DNA of 58,848 bases from Solirubrobacteraceae bacterium. Its GTDB lineage: Bacteria > Actinomycetota > Thermoleophilia > Solirubrobacterales > Solirubrobacteraceae. The position numbers and the translations under genes are program-made. The DNA is taken from the NCBI GenBank assembly GCA_030447785.1, contig JAUJOF010000009.1:75255-134102 (forward strand), read 5' to 3'. The notes below the pieces were generated by a model that was given only the letters and a program-made list of their open reading frames with translations, had not been told where the DNA came from and did no database searches. Shown here in pieces: positions 42,074 through 50,106 of the stretch (its first letter is position 1; every line of letters begins with the position of its first letter).

Positions 42074-43045
42074 CTACAGCCAGCCCACGCGGCGGAAGCG
42101 GCGGTACAGCAGCGCGCAGATCACCAGGATCACCACCAGTACCGCGGGATAGCCCAGCCGCCACTTGAGCTCGGGCATGAACTCGAAGTTCATCCCGTAG
42201 ATCCCCGCGATCGCGGTGGGCACGGCGATGATGGCCACCCAGGCCGAGATCTTGCGCATGTCCTCGTTCTGGCGCACCGAGACCTGCGTCAGGTTGGCCT
42301 GCAGGGCGGTGAACAGCAGGTCGCGAAAGCCCTCGATGCGCCCGCTCACCCGGCGCAGGTGATCGTCCACGTCGCGGAAGTACTCGCGTAGCTCGGAGGT
42401 GACGATGTCGAGGTCCCCGCGGGCCAGGCGCTCGACGGCCGGGGCGAGGGGCACGACGGCGCGCTGGAAGTCCAGGACCTGGCGCTCGAGGCGGAAGATG
42501 CGCTCGGCGGGGTTGTCGCGCTCGGGGGAGAAGACCTGTGCCTCGACCTCCTGGACGTCGATCTCCACGCCCTGCGCGACGGCCTCGTAGTCGTCCACCA
42601 CCCGATCGATGATCGCGTGCAGCACCGCCCCGGGGCCGCAGCGCAGCAGGTCGGGACGCCCTTCGATCTGCTCGCGCACGTCGGTCAGGGCGCTGGCCTG
42701 CCCGTGGCGCACGGAGACGATGAAGCCGCGGTGGACGAAGAGCATGATCTCGCCGATCTCCACGGCCTCCCGCTTGTCGTCGTAGCGCGCGCTCTTGAGC
42801 ACCACGAACAGGGTCTCGCCGTAGGTCTCGAGCTTGGGGCGCTGGTGGGCCTTGACCGCGTCCTCTACGGCCAGCTCGTGCAGCCCGAACTCGCGGGCCA
42901 CGGCGTCCAGCTCGTCGTTGCCGGGCTCGCGCAGCCCGATCCACACGAAGGCGCCGTCGCCGCGCGCGGCGTCGGAGGCCTGCTCGAGGTCCAGATCGCC
43001 ATCGCGGCGCTGCCCCTCCTCGTAGACCGCGCAGTCGACGATCAT
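42074..43045 (-). CDS. corA: CorA-family divalent cation transporter
   Basis: 323 aa from ATG 43045. A large acidic cytosolic domain (residues 1-250, with ELAVEDAVKAHQRPKLETYG) leads to the stalk helix and two C-terminal membrane helices. The selectivity motif YGMNFE closes the first helix (VAIIAVPTAIAGIYGMNFE), and the basic end YRRFRRVGWL is typical. It forms a pentameric channel for Mg2+ (or Co2+, Ni2+). TAAGCT lies 11 nt upstream of the ATG. Confidence 0.92.
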   Translation of the reverse strand: MIVDCAVYEEGQRRDGDLDLEQASDAARGDGAFVWIGLREPGNDELDAVAREFGLHELAVEDAVKAHQRPKLETYGETLFVVLKSARYDDKREAVEIGEIMLFVHRGFIVSVRHGQASALTDVREQIEGRPDLLRCGPGAVLHAIIDRVVDDYEAVAQGVEIDVQEVEAQVFSPERDNPAERIFRLERQVLDFQRAVVPLAPAVERLARGDLDIVTSELREYFRDVDDHLRRVSGRIEGFRDLLFTALQANLTQVSVRQNEDMRKISAWVAIIAVPTAIAGIYGMNFEFMPELKWRLGYPAVLVVILVICALLYRRFRRVGWL

Positions 43046-43088
43046 CGCCGCGCGAGAGCTTACCCGCGCGGGCGACCGCCACGTCTGG

Positions 43089-44258
43089 TCAGATCCGCTG
43101 GATCAGCGTGCCCGTGCCCAGGCCGCCACCGCAGCACATGGTCACCAGCCCGGTCTCCTTGTCCGAGCGCTCGAGCTCGTGCAGCAGCGTGGTGAGCAGG
43201 CGCGCGCCGGTGGAGCCCAGCGGGTGGCCGATGGCCATGGCCCCGCCGTTGACGTTCACGCGGTCCATGTCGGGATCCAGCTCGCGCTGCCAGGCGGCGA
43301 CGACCGGGGCGAAGGCCTCGTTGATCTCCACCAGGTCGACGTCGCCCATCTTCATCCCGTTGCGCTCGAGGATCTTCTGCGTGGCGGGGATGGGGCCGGT
43401 GAGCATGATCACCGGGTCCACGCCGACCGTGGTCTGGTCGACGATCCGCGCCCGCGGGGTGGCGCCCAGCTCGCGCGCCTTGTCGGCCGACATGAGCAGC
43501 ACCGCGGCCGCGCCGTCGGAGATCTGCGACGAGTTGCCCGCGGTGATCCGCCCGTCGGGCTTGAAGGCCGGCTTGAGGTCGGCCAGCGCCTGCAGCGTGG
43601 TGTGTGGGCGGATGCCCTGGTCGGTGATGTGGGTGTCGCCGTTGACGCGCATCGGGATCATCTCGCGCTCGAAGCGCCCTTCGTCGGTGGCCCGGGCGGC
43701 GCGCTGGTGGGAGCGCAGGGCGAGCTCGTCCAGCTCGGAGCGAGGGATCTCCCACCGGTCGGCGATCATCTCGGCCGACAGCCCCTGGGGCACGAGGTTG
43801 TAGCGGTCCAGCAGCTCCTGGGGCCACGGGGAGCCATAGGTCTGCAGCGTCTCGAAGGCGACCGAGAAGGGCAGATGGCCCATGTGCTCCACCCCGGAAC
43901 CGATGGCCACGTCATGCACCCCGGCGGCGATGAGCGCGGCGGCGAAGTTGACCGCCTGCTGGGCCGAGCCGCACTGGCGGTCGACCGTCGTGGCCGGCGT
44001 CTCCTGGGGCAGCCCAGCCTGCAGCCAGGCGTTGCGCCCCGTGTTCATCTGCTGCTCGCCGATCTGCTGCACGCAGCCGGTGATGACGTCCTCCACGAGC
44101 GATGCGTCGATGCCCGCGCGCTCGATGACCGCGGTGTAGGCGGCACCCAAGAGCTCGTTGGGATGGGTGTCCTTGTAGAAGCCCTTCTCCTTGTGGCCGC
44201 GCCCGACCGGCGTGCGCGCCGCCTCGACGATGACGACCTCTCGGCCCTGCTGGCTCAT
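43089..44258 (-). CDS. acetyl-CoA acetyltransferase / 3-ketoacyl-CoA thiolase
   Basis: 389 aa from ATG 44258. The nucleophile is Cys96 in VDRQCGSAQQA; NEAFAPVVAAW, GGAMAIGHPLGSTGAR (His) and CCGGGLGTGTLIQ (second Cys) complete the site. The N-terminus VVIVEAARTPVGRGHKEKGF is standard. It cleaves or forms beta-ketoacyl-CoA. It is divergent from a 3-hydroxyacyl-CoA dehydrogenase gene across a shared palindrome, which suggests joint control in fatty-acid degradation. Confidence 0.93.
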   Translation of the reverse strand: MSQQGREVVIVEAARTPVGRGHKEKGFYKDTHPNELLGAAYTAVIERAGIDASLVEDVITGCVQQIGEQQMNTGRNAWLQAGLPQETPATTVDRQCGSAQQAVNFAAALIAAGVHDVAIGSGVEHMGHLPFSVAFETLQTYGSPWPQELLDRYNLVPQGLSAEMIADRWEIPRSELDELALRSHQRAARATDEGRFEREMIPMRVNGDTHITDQGIRPHTTLQALADLKPAFKPDGRITAGNSSQISDGAAAVLLMSADKARELGATPRARIVDQTTVGVDPVIMLTGPIPATQKILERNGMKMGDVDLVEINEAFAPVVAAWQRELDPDMDRVNVNGGAMAIGHPLGSTGARLLTTLLHELERSDKETGLVTMCCGGGLGTGTLIQRI

Positions 44259-44305
44259 GTCCTCGAACCTTCCTTCGCTGGTATCACCTGCGCTGGACAG
44301 CGTAC

Positions 44306-44325
44306 TTGACTGACTGGCCAGTCAA
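44306..44325. promoter_or_regulatory. TetR-type operator between thiolase and 3-hydroxyacyl-CoA dehydrogenase genes
   Basis: TTGACTGACTGGCCAGTCAA contains the perfect 14-bp palindrome TGACTGGCCAGTCA (44311-44324) with an extra overlapping TTGAC half-site on the left. TetR-family repressors of fatty-acid catabolism often bind such TGACTnnnnAGTCA sites. It lies 15 bp upstream of the dehydrogenase GTG and about 50 bp upstream of the thiolase ATG. No tetR gene is in the window. Confidence 0.6.
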
Positions 44326-44339
44326 CGAAAGGAGAACCG

Positions 44340-45125
44340 GTGGACGAACGCCTGGGCATCGTGGGAAGCGGCGCCATCGCCTGCGGGCTGGCGGTGACGG
44401 CAGCCACGGCCGGCGAGGTGGTCCTGGTCGCCCGCTCCGAGGGCTCGGCCGATCGGGCACGGGCCCGCATCGAGAAGCTGTGCGGCCGCCTCGAGGCGGC
44501 GCGAGCCGACCGCGTCGCCGTGGCCACCGAGCTCGACGCGCTGGCCGACGCGACGTTCGTCGTCGAGGCCGTCGTCGAGCAGATGGGAGCCAAGCGCGAG
44601 CTGCTGGCCAGGCTCGGCGCGCTGGCCGGCGATGGGTCCGTGCTGGCCACGACCACCTCCTCCCTGTCCGTGTCCGAGCTGGCCCGCGCCAGCGGACGCG
44701 AGGACCGCTTCGCCGGCCTGCACGTGTTCAACCCCGTGCCGCGGATGGAGCTGATCGAGCTGGTGTTCCCCGACGCCGCCAGCGAGGACACCCGCGCGCG
44801 CACCCGGGCGCTCAGCGAGGCGCTGGGCAAGCACGGGGTGGAGGTCCCCGACCTACCCGGCTTCGTGGTCAACCGCCTGCTCTTCCCCTACCTCTTCGCC
44901 GCCGTCGAGCTGCTGGAGCAGACCGGCCTGGAGCCCGAGGCCCTCGACGCCTGCATGGTCAAGGGCGCCGGCCATCCCATGGGCCCTCTGGCCCTCCTCG
45001 ACCTGGTGGGCCTCGACGTCGCCCAGGCCATCGGCGAGGCCATCGGCGCTGAGGTCCCCGCCGGGATCCGTGACCGCGTCGCGCGTGGCGAGACGGGACG
45101 CAAGAGCGGCAAGGGCTTCCACTAG
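44340..45125 (+). CDS. 3-hydroxyacyl-CoA (3-hydroxybutyryl-CoA) dehydrogenase
   Basis: 261 aa from GTG 44340, with AAAGGAG 5 nt upstream. LGIVGSGAIACGLAVTAATAG is the NAD site, FVVEAVVEQMGAKRELLARL and TTTSSLSVSELARA follow, HVFNPVPRMELIEL holds the catalytic His, and LPGFVVNRLLFPYLFAAVEL starts the C-terminal dimer domain. It is shorter than typical HbdA (about 280) because several loops are trimmed. It should oxidise 3-hydroxyacyl-CoA to the substrate of the divergent thiolase. Confidence 0.9.
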   Translation: MDERLGIVGSGAIACGLAVTAATAGEVVLVARSEGSADRARARIEKLCGRLEAARADRVAVATELDALADATFVVEAVVEQMGAKRELLARLGALAGDGSVLATTTSSLSVSELARASGREDRFAGLHVFNPVPRMELIELVFPDAASEDTRARTRALSEALGKHGVEVPDLPGFVVNRLLFPYLFAAVELLEQTGLEPEALDACMVKGAGHPMGPLALLDLVGLDVAQAIGEAIGAEVPAGIRDRVARGETGRKSGKGFH

Positions 45126-45140
45126 CCGTCCAGGGAGGGA

Positions 45141-45425
45141 CTAGCGCCTCATCACCGCGTCGATGCGCTCGGCCATGTCCAGGTCGTTGTCGGTCACGCC
45201 GCCCTCGCTGTGGGTGGTCAGCTTCACGCGCAGGTGCTTGTAGCCATGGACGAGCAGATCGGGGTGGTGGTTGGCCTCCTCGGCCAGCTGGGCGATGGCG
45301 TTGACCGCCGCGATGGCCGCGGTGAAGCCATCCAGCTCCAGGTCGCGGACGATCGCCCCCTCTTCGAGGCGCCAGTCGCGTCCCTCCAGGCGCGCGGCGA
45401 CGTCGTGGTGCTCCAGCGGTGCCAT
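45141..45425 (-). CDS. 4a-hydroxytetrahydrobiopterin dehydratase (PCD/DCoH)
   Basis: 94 aa from ATG 45425, with GAGGAGAGGG just upstream. DWRLEEGAIVRDLELDGFTA, AIAQLAEEANHHPDLLVHGY and KHLRVKLTTHSEGGVTDNDL match the whole PCD fold; EEANHHPDL is the active-site signature. It recycles pterin cofactors of aromatic amino acid hydroxylases; no hydroxylase is nearby. Its start codon abuts the -10 of the divergent gene. Confidence 0.9.
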   Translation of the reverse strand: MAPLEHHDVAARLEGRDWRLEEGAIVRDLELDGFTAAIAAVNAIAQLAEEANHHPDLLVHGYKHLRVKLTTHSEGGVTDNDLDMAERIDAVMRR

Positions 45426-45430
45426 ACCCT
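45425..45430 (+). promoter_or_regulatory. -10 hexamer of the B12-binding-like gene
   Basis: TACCCT, 8 nt before GTG 45439. Confidence 0.45.
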
Positions 45431-45438
45431 CTCCTCTC

Positions 45439-46341
45439 GTGCGGATCGTCTCCCTCGTGCCCCACGCCACCGAGCTGCTGTTCGCGCTCGATTTGGGCGA
45501 CCAGGTCGTGGGCGTGACCCACGAGTGCGATCATCCCATCGAGGCGGGCGAGCGCGAGCACATCACCCGCGACCTGCTGCCCTCCGGGCTCTCGGCGGCG
45601 CAGATCGACGCGGCGGTGCGCGAGCGCACGGAGGCCGGCCAGTCGATCTACGCGCTCGACGAGGAGCTCCTGCGCGAGCTGGAGCCCGACCTCATCCTCA
45701 CCCAGCAGCTGTGTGCCGTGTGCGCCGTCTCCCACGACGACGTGCGGGCCATCGCCGAGCAGATGCCCGACCCCCCCACCGTGCTGTCGCTGGATCCCAA
45801 GACCTACGGCGAGACGCTGGTCGACGTGCGCACCGTCGCGCAGGTCACCGGCGCGCGCGACGCCGCCCTGAAGCTCATCGCCTCGACCTCGCGGCGCGTG
45901 GATGCGGTACGCCTGGCCGTGCGCGGAGCGCCGCGCCCACGGGTGGCCGCCCTGGAGTGGATGGACCCCGTCTTCGTGGCCGGCCACTGGACGCCCCAGC
46001 TCATCGAGATGGCGGGCGGCGAGGACGCCCTCGGCTTTGTGGGAGAGCACTCCGAGCAGTCGACGTGGGAGACCGTGGCGGCCGCGCGCCCCGACGTCGT
46101 GGTGGTCATGCCCTGCGGCTACGACGCAGCGCGGGCGCTGGAGGAGGCCCGGACCTACGCCGACCACCTGCGGCGGGTGGGCGCGGGGCAGGTCGTGGCG
46201 GTCAACGCCTCGGCGTACTTCTCGCGGCCCGGCCCACGGCTGGTCGACGGGCTGGAGCTCCTGGCCTGGATCCTGCATCCCGACCGGGTGCCCGAGCCCG
46301 CCGGGGACCTGGCCGGCCAGGCGCTCGCGGTCGAGCTCTGA
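45439..46341 (+). CDS. cobalamin-binding-like protein (BtuF-type fold, no signal peptide)
   Basis: 300 aa from GTG 45439. VRIVSLVPHATELLFALDLG and DQVVGVTHECDHP are the first lobe, LEPDLILTQQLCAVCAVSHD with a Cys pair is a hallmark of the soluble subgroup, and WMDPVFVAGHWTPQLIEMAG and VVVMPCGYDAARALEEARTY belong to the second lobe. It resembles ABC-type B12-binding proteins but has no signal peptide or lipobox, so it is likely cytosolic. No transporter genes are adjacent. Its TGA overlaps the next gene's apparent CTG start. Confidence 0.78.
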   Translation: MRIVSLVPHATELLFALDLGDQVVGVTHECDHPIEAGEREHITRDLLPSGLSAAQIDAAVRERTEAGQSIYALDEELLRELEPDLILTQQLCAVCAVSHDDVRAIAEQMPDPPTVLSLDPKTYGETLVDVRTVAQVTGARDAALKLIASTSRRVDAVRLAVRGAPRPRVAALEWMDPVFVAGHWTPQLIEMAGGEDALGFVGEHSEQSTWETVAAARPDVVVVMPCGYDAARALEEARTYADHLRRVGAGQVVAVNASAYFSRPGPRLVDGLELLAWILHPDRVPEPAGDLAGQALAVEL

Positions 46342-47501
46342 GTGGCCCGCTGCCCGCCCGCACCGTCCTGTACCTGCACTCCTCGGCCGGCCGCTACGGC
46401 GCCGACCGGCAGCTGGCCCTGCTGGCCGGGGGCTTGGACGCCGAGCGCTTCCGCCCCCTCGTGGTGCTCGCCCGGGACGGCCCGCTGCGCGGCGACCTGC
46501 AGGCGGCGGGGGTCGAGGTGCACGTGCGCGAGCTGGCGGTGCTGCGCCGTGCGCTGCTCAGCGCAGGCGGGCTGGCCGGCGTGGCGCGCGCGCTGGGTGC
46601 CGACGCGCGGGTGTTGGGCGGGCTGGCGCGGGCACGCCGTGTCGTGCTCGTGCACTCCAACACCTCCGTGACGCTCGGCGGCGCCGCCGCCGCGCGCGCT
46701 GCCAGCGTGCCCCATGTATGGCACGTGCGCGAGAGCTACGACGACTTCCCCCGGCTGTGGCCGGCCCACCGCCGTCTGCTGCTGACCGCCGCCGCCCTGC
46801 CGTGCGTGTCGGAGGCGGTGGTCGCCCAGTTCGCCGGCGCACCCGCCGCGCGCGTGCTCCACGACGGGCTGGCGGTGGCGCCGCGCCGCGCGGAGCGCAC
46901 GGCCGCGCGCGCCGTGCTGGGCCTGCCCCAGGAGGCCTTCGTGATCGCCCTCGCGGGCCGGCTCTCGGCGTGGAAGGGTCAGGACGTGCTGGTGCGCGCC
47001 CTGGCCGAGCCTGCGCTGTGCGCTGCGGCCCCACTCCCCGCCCATGCCCTCCTCGCCGGAGACGCCTGGCCGGGCGAGGAGCGCCGCGTGGATGAGCTGC
47101 GCGCGCTCGCCGCGCGGCTGGGCGTCGCCGACCGCGTCCACCTCCCGGGCTTCCGCGACGACGCCGAGACGGTCTACGGCGCCGCCGACGTCGTGGCGGT
47201 GCCCTCCACGCGCCCCGACCCGCTGCCCAACGCAGCGCTCGAAGCCGCCGCCGCGGGCTGCTGCGTGGTGGCCTCGGCCCACGGTGGGCTGCCGGAGATC
47301 CTGCGCGACGGGCGCACGGGCGCGCTGGTGGCCCCCGGCGACCCGCACGCGCTCGCCGCCGCGCTGGCCGGGCTGCGCGACGACCCGGGACGCCGGGAGC
47401 GCCTGGGCGCCGCAGCCGCCGACGACGTCCGGGCCCGCTTCGCCCCCCGGCGGATGGTCGCGGCGGTGCAGGACCTCTACGAGGAGGTCCTCGCCGCCTA
47501 G
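46338..47501 (+). CDS. glycosyltransferase family 4, apparent CTG start
   Basis: 387 aa if started at CTG 46338, which overlaps the upstream stop as CTGA. There is no ATG, GTG or TTG in frame near the natural N-terminus SGPLPARTVLYLHSSAGRYG. GADRQLALLAGGL is the N-terminal Rossmann part; IALAGRLSAWKGQDVLVRAL, RVHLPGFRDDAETVYGAADV and PNAALEAAAAGCCVVASAHG (the E-x7-E region) define a GT-B family 4 enzyme. It transfers sugar from a nucleotide donor. The acceptor is unknown. Confidence 0.83.
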   Translation: MSGPLPARTVLYLHSSAGRYGADRQLALLAGGLDAERFRPLVVLARDGPLRGDLQAAGVEVHVRELAVLRRALLSAGGLAGVARALGADARVLGGLARARRVVLVHSNTSVTLGGAAAARAASVPHVWHVRESYDDFPRLWPAHRRLLLTAAALPCVSEAVVAQFAGAPAARVLHDGLAVAPRRAERTAARAVLGLPQEAFVIALAGRLSAWKGQDVLVRALAEPALCAAAPLPAHALLAGDAWPGEERRVDELRALAARLGVADRVHLPGFRDDAETVYGAADVVAVPSTRPDPLPNAALEAAAAGCCVVASAHGGLPEILRDGRTGALVAPGDPHALAAALAGLRDDPGRRERLGAAAADDVRARFAPRRMVAAVQDLYEEVLAA

Positions 47502-47502
47502 C

Positions 47503-48327
47503 CTATCCGGCCAGCAACACGGCGCCCACGGCGCAGGCGGCGCCGACGGCCAGCGAGATCGCGATCGGGGCCTTCTGCGAGCCCAGGCGCGGTGGCGCGT
47601 CGAGCAGCAGCCATCCGACCACGAAGCCCGCGGCCAGGCCACCGAGGTGGCCGCCGATCGAGATGCCGGGAATCAGGAAGGTGATGGCCAGGTTGAGCAG
47701 CAGGACCGGACCCAGCCCCGACTGCATCGGGCTGATCCCCCGAGCTCGCAGGCCGACGATCCCGGCGGCGAGCAGACCGAAGGCCGCCCCCGATGCGCCG
47801 AGGGTGGGCTGCAGCGGATCGGTGAGCAGCAGCGCGCCCAGGGAGCCACCCAGGAGGGCGACCCCGTAGATGAGCCCGAAGCGCAGCTTGCCGATGCCCG
47901 GCTCCAGCAGCTCGCCCATGATGTAGATGAAGTAGCTGTTGAGCAGCAGATGGAAGATGCTGGCGTGCAGGAAGCCGCCGGTGACGACCCGCCACCACTC
48001 ACCGTCGGCGATGGCCGCACCTTGCAGCACTCCCAGTTCGGCGACCACGCCCGCGGGCTGGAAGAGGGTGCTGCCGGTGAGCAGCATGGCCAGCCACACG
48101 GCCACGTTGATGCCGATGAGCACCCGCGTCAGGGTCGCCTCCTGGCGCGTCGACGCGAGGTTGCGCACCTTCGTGGACTGCTTGGAGCACTCGGGGCAAC
48201 GCATGCCCACGGGCGTCGAGGTCATGCACTCCGTGCAGATCGGCCGCCCGCACGAGGAGCAGGAGACCCCCGTCTCGCGATCGCGGTGGCGATAGCAGGT
48301 CGTTGCGGTCGCGTCGGTGGTGGCCAC
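47503..48327 (-). CDS. rhomboid intramembrane serine protease with N-terminal zinc ribbon
   Basis: 274 aa from GTG 48327. The first 50 residues carry a B-box-like zinc finger (CYRHRDRETGVSCSSCGRPI, CTECMTSTPVGMRCPECSKQ). Six membrane helices follow: GEWWRVVTGGFLHASIFHLL, LGASGAAFGLLAAG with the catalytic Ser in GxSG, and ISIGGHLGGLAAGFVVGW with the catalytic His. It cleaves transmembrane substrates. TATCGT (48337-48342, minus strand) lies 9 nt before the GTG. Confidence 0.9.
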   Translation of the reverse strand: MATTDATATTCYRHRDRETGVSCSSCGRPICTECMTSTPVGMRCPECSKQSTKVRNLASTRQEATLTRVLIGINVAVWLAMLLTGSTLFQPAGVVAELGVLQGAAIADGEWWRVVTGGFLHASIFHLLLNSYFIYIMGELLEPGIGKLRFGLIYGVALLGGSLGALLLTDPLQPTLGASGAAFGLLAAGIVGLRARGISPMQSGLGPVLLLNLAITFLIPGISIGGHLGGLAAGFVVGWLLLDAPPRLGSQKAPIAISLAVGAACAVGAVLLAG

Positions 48328-48355
48328 TACTCGATGACGATAGCGCCGCAGGGCG

Positions 48356-49120
48356 CTACGACGGCTCGGCGACGAGGACCGGCAGCTGGGTGGGCTGCTG
48401 GCTGCCGCCCATCGGCTCGTGCGTCACGAGCACCTCCTCGACCTTCTGCAGGTCCGCGGGCACGTCCACGGTGGCGGCGGCACGGGAGTTGGGCGTGAAG
48501 AGCACGTCGGTGGGCTGCAGCGCGCCGTCCGAGCGGCGCAGCCAGACCTGGTAGACGCGATCCTCGGGCGGAGCGGGCAGGCCGGAGATCACCAGGTTGG
48601 CCTGGCCGCCGGTGCCGCGCAGCACGGCCTCGGCCAGCGGCGCCTGCTCTTCGTCGACCTGGGCGGCGACCTGACGCGGGATCTGCTCGTCCTCATCGCC
48701 GGCGAGAACCCCGGCCGCCACGCCGATGCCGACCAGAGCGCAGGCCACGGCGGCGGCGATGGCCGCGCGCGGAGCGAAGCCCCAACCGCGCCATCCGCGA
48801 CCGGCGCGGCTGGCGCCCCCCCTGGGCCGCGGCGACTGCGCCGCTTCGCCGGCGGCCGGCCGGTCGGCCTCGGGGCCCGCGGCGGCCAGCAGCGACGCCT
48901 CGCGCTCCACCACCGCCATGATCCGGTCGCGCAGCTCGGGCGGGGGCTCGACCTGCTCGACCCCGCGGGGCAGGACGTCGGCCACGGGCCGCAGCTTGCG
49001 CACCTGCGCGGCGCAGACCTCGCACGTCTGCACATGGACGGCGAAGTCGCCGGCCTCCTGCTCGGGAAGAGCCCCGAGCGCCCAGGCGCCCGCGTCGTCG
49101 CATCGGTCGCATTCGCGCAT
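48356..49120 (-). CDS. membrane anti-sigma factor, RskA-like, with zinc finger
   Basis: 254 aa from ATG 49120 in a TGATG overlap with the sigma gene. RECDRCDDAGAWALGALPEQ and HVQTCEVCAAQV give the His-Cys-Cys zinc motif of ZAS domains, VEPPPELRDRIMAVVE the conserved linker, AAIAAAVACALVGIGVAAGV the single membrane helix near residue 125, and an extracytoplasmic RskA-type domain (NLVISGLPAPPEDRVYQVWL) ends the protein. It should hold the SigK-like factor inactive until processed. Confidence 0.9.
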   Translation of the reverse strand: MRECDRCDDAGAWALGALPEQEAGDFAVHVQTCEVCAAQVRKLRPVADVLPRGVEQVEPPPELRDRIMAVVEREASLLAAAGPEADRPAAGEAAQSPRPRGGASRAGRGWRGWGFAPRAAIAAAVACALVGIGVAAGVLAGDEDEQIPRQVAAQVDEEQAPLAEAVLRGTGGQANLVISGLPAPPEDRVYQVWLRRSDGALQPTDVLFTPNSRAAATVDVPADLQKVEEVLVTHEPMGGSQQPTQLPVLVAEPS

Positions 49121-49722
49121 CAGATCCCCCCCTCCGGCGCGAGCCCGTCGAGCTGGCCGCGTAGCTTCTCCAGTCCGAGACGCATGCGGCCCTTCACGGT
49201 GCCCAGCGGCGCGCCGAGCATGTCGGCGATCTCGGCATGGGTGAAGCCGCCGTAGTAGGCCAGCTCGATCACCTGGGACTGCTCGCTGGGCAGCTCGCCA
49301 AGGGCGGAGCGGATCTCGCTGGCCTCCGCCCGGCGGGCGACCTCGGCGTCCGTGCGCTCGCCGGTCTCGAAGCGCTCCTCCAGGCCTTCGTCGCTCGCGC
49401 GCCGGCGGTCGTGCACGGTGGCGCGGCGCAGCGCGTCGATCGCGCGGTTGTGCACGATCCCGAGCACCCAGGTGCGAACCGAGCCGCGCCTGGCATCGTA
49501 GCGCCCGCCGCTGCGCCAGAGCGCCAGGAAGGCCTCCTGGACGACGTCCTCGGCCGCCGTCCGCGTGCCGCACATACGGTAGGCCAGCGAGAAGGCCGAT
49601 CCACGATGGCGCTCGTAGACGACCGCGAAGGCCCGGGGGTCGCTGGAGCGCACGAGGCGCATGAGCTCCTCGTCGGCCAAGTGGTGCAGCGCCCCCGGGT
49701 CGGGCTCGTGATCGCGCGCCAT
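49120..49722 (-). CDS. ECF sigma factor (SigK-like)
   Basis: 200 aa from ATG 49722. Region 2 is DPRAFAVVYERHRGSAFSLA and AEDVVQEAFLALWRSGGRYD, RGSVRTWVLGIVHNRAIDAL follows, and region 4 is LPSEQSQVIELAYYGGFTHA and EIADMLGAPLGTVKGRMRLG. It directs RNA polymerase to its own regulon and is co-translated with its anti-sigma factor. Confidence 0.92.
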   Translation of the reverse strand: MARDHEPDPGALHHLADEELMRLVRSSDPRAFAVVYERHRGSAFSLAYRMCGTRTAAEDVVQEAFLALWRSGGRYDARRGSVRTWVLGIVHNRAIDALRRATVHDRRRASDEGLEERFETGERTDAEVARRAEASEIRSALGELPSEQSQVIELAYYGGFTHAEIADMLGAPLGTVKGRMRLGLEKLRGQLDGLAPEGGI

Positions 49723-49757
49723 GTCCTAGTTGCTAACGGCTGGCCGCGCCGGACGGA

Positions 49758-50102
49758 TCATCGCCGGCGCAGGCGCCTGACCTGGCCGGTCATGCCCCCG
49801 AGTGCGCGGCCGGCGACGTCCAGCGGGTCGCGCGAGCGCCGCCGACGGTGCACGGCGCGCACGCGCAGCAGGACGAGGGCGGTGCCGGCCGTCGCCCCCA
49901 CCCCCGCGGCGACCACCGGACGCATCCAGTTGCGCGGGTCGCGCATGGCGCCCAGCTCCCAGGCCTCCAGCTCGTCGGCGGCCATGAGCGTGAGCTCCTG
50001 CAGGGTGTCCTCCAGGCGCTGGGCGAGCTCCGCGGGGGGCTCCACCGGCGCCAGCGCGCGACGCAGGGTGGTCTCGAAGCTGTCGGGAGCCATCTCGCTC
50101 AT
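49758..50102 (-). CDS. small membrane protein beside an ECF sigma gene (possible minimal anti-sigma)
   Basis: 114 aa from ATG 50102, 4 bp after the stop of the upstream ECF gene. Residues 1-60 are helical and acidic (FETTLRRALAPVEPPAELAQ), then one membrane helix (MRPVVAAGVGATAGTALVLL) and a very basic tail (RAVHRRRRSRDPLD). VEPPAELAQRLEDTLQEL resembles VEPPPELRDRIMAVVE of the neighbouring RskA-like anti-sigma factor. There is no zinc finger. A stripped-down anti-sigma role is inferred from position and this segment. Confidence 0.6.
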   Translation of the reverse strand: MSEMAPDSFETTLRRALAPVEPPAELAQRLEDTLQELTLMAADELEAWELGAMRDPRNWMRPVVAAGVGATAGTALVLLRVRAVHRRRRSRDPLDVAGRALGGMTGQVRRLRRR

Positions 50103-50106
50103 CCCA

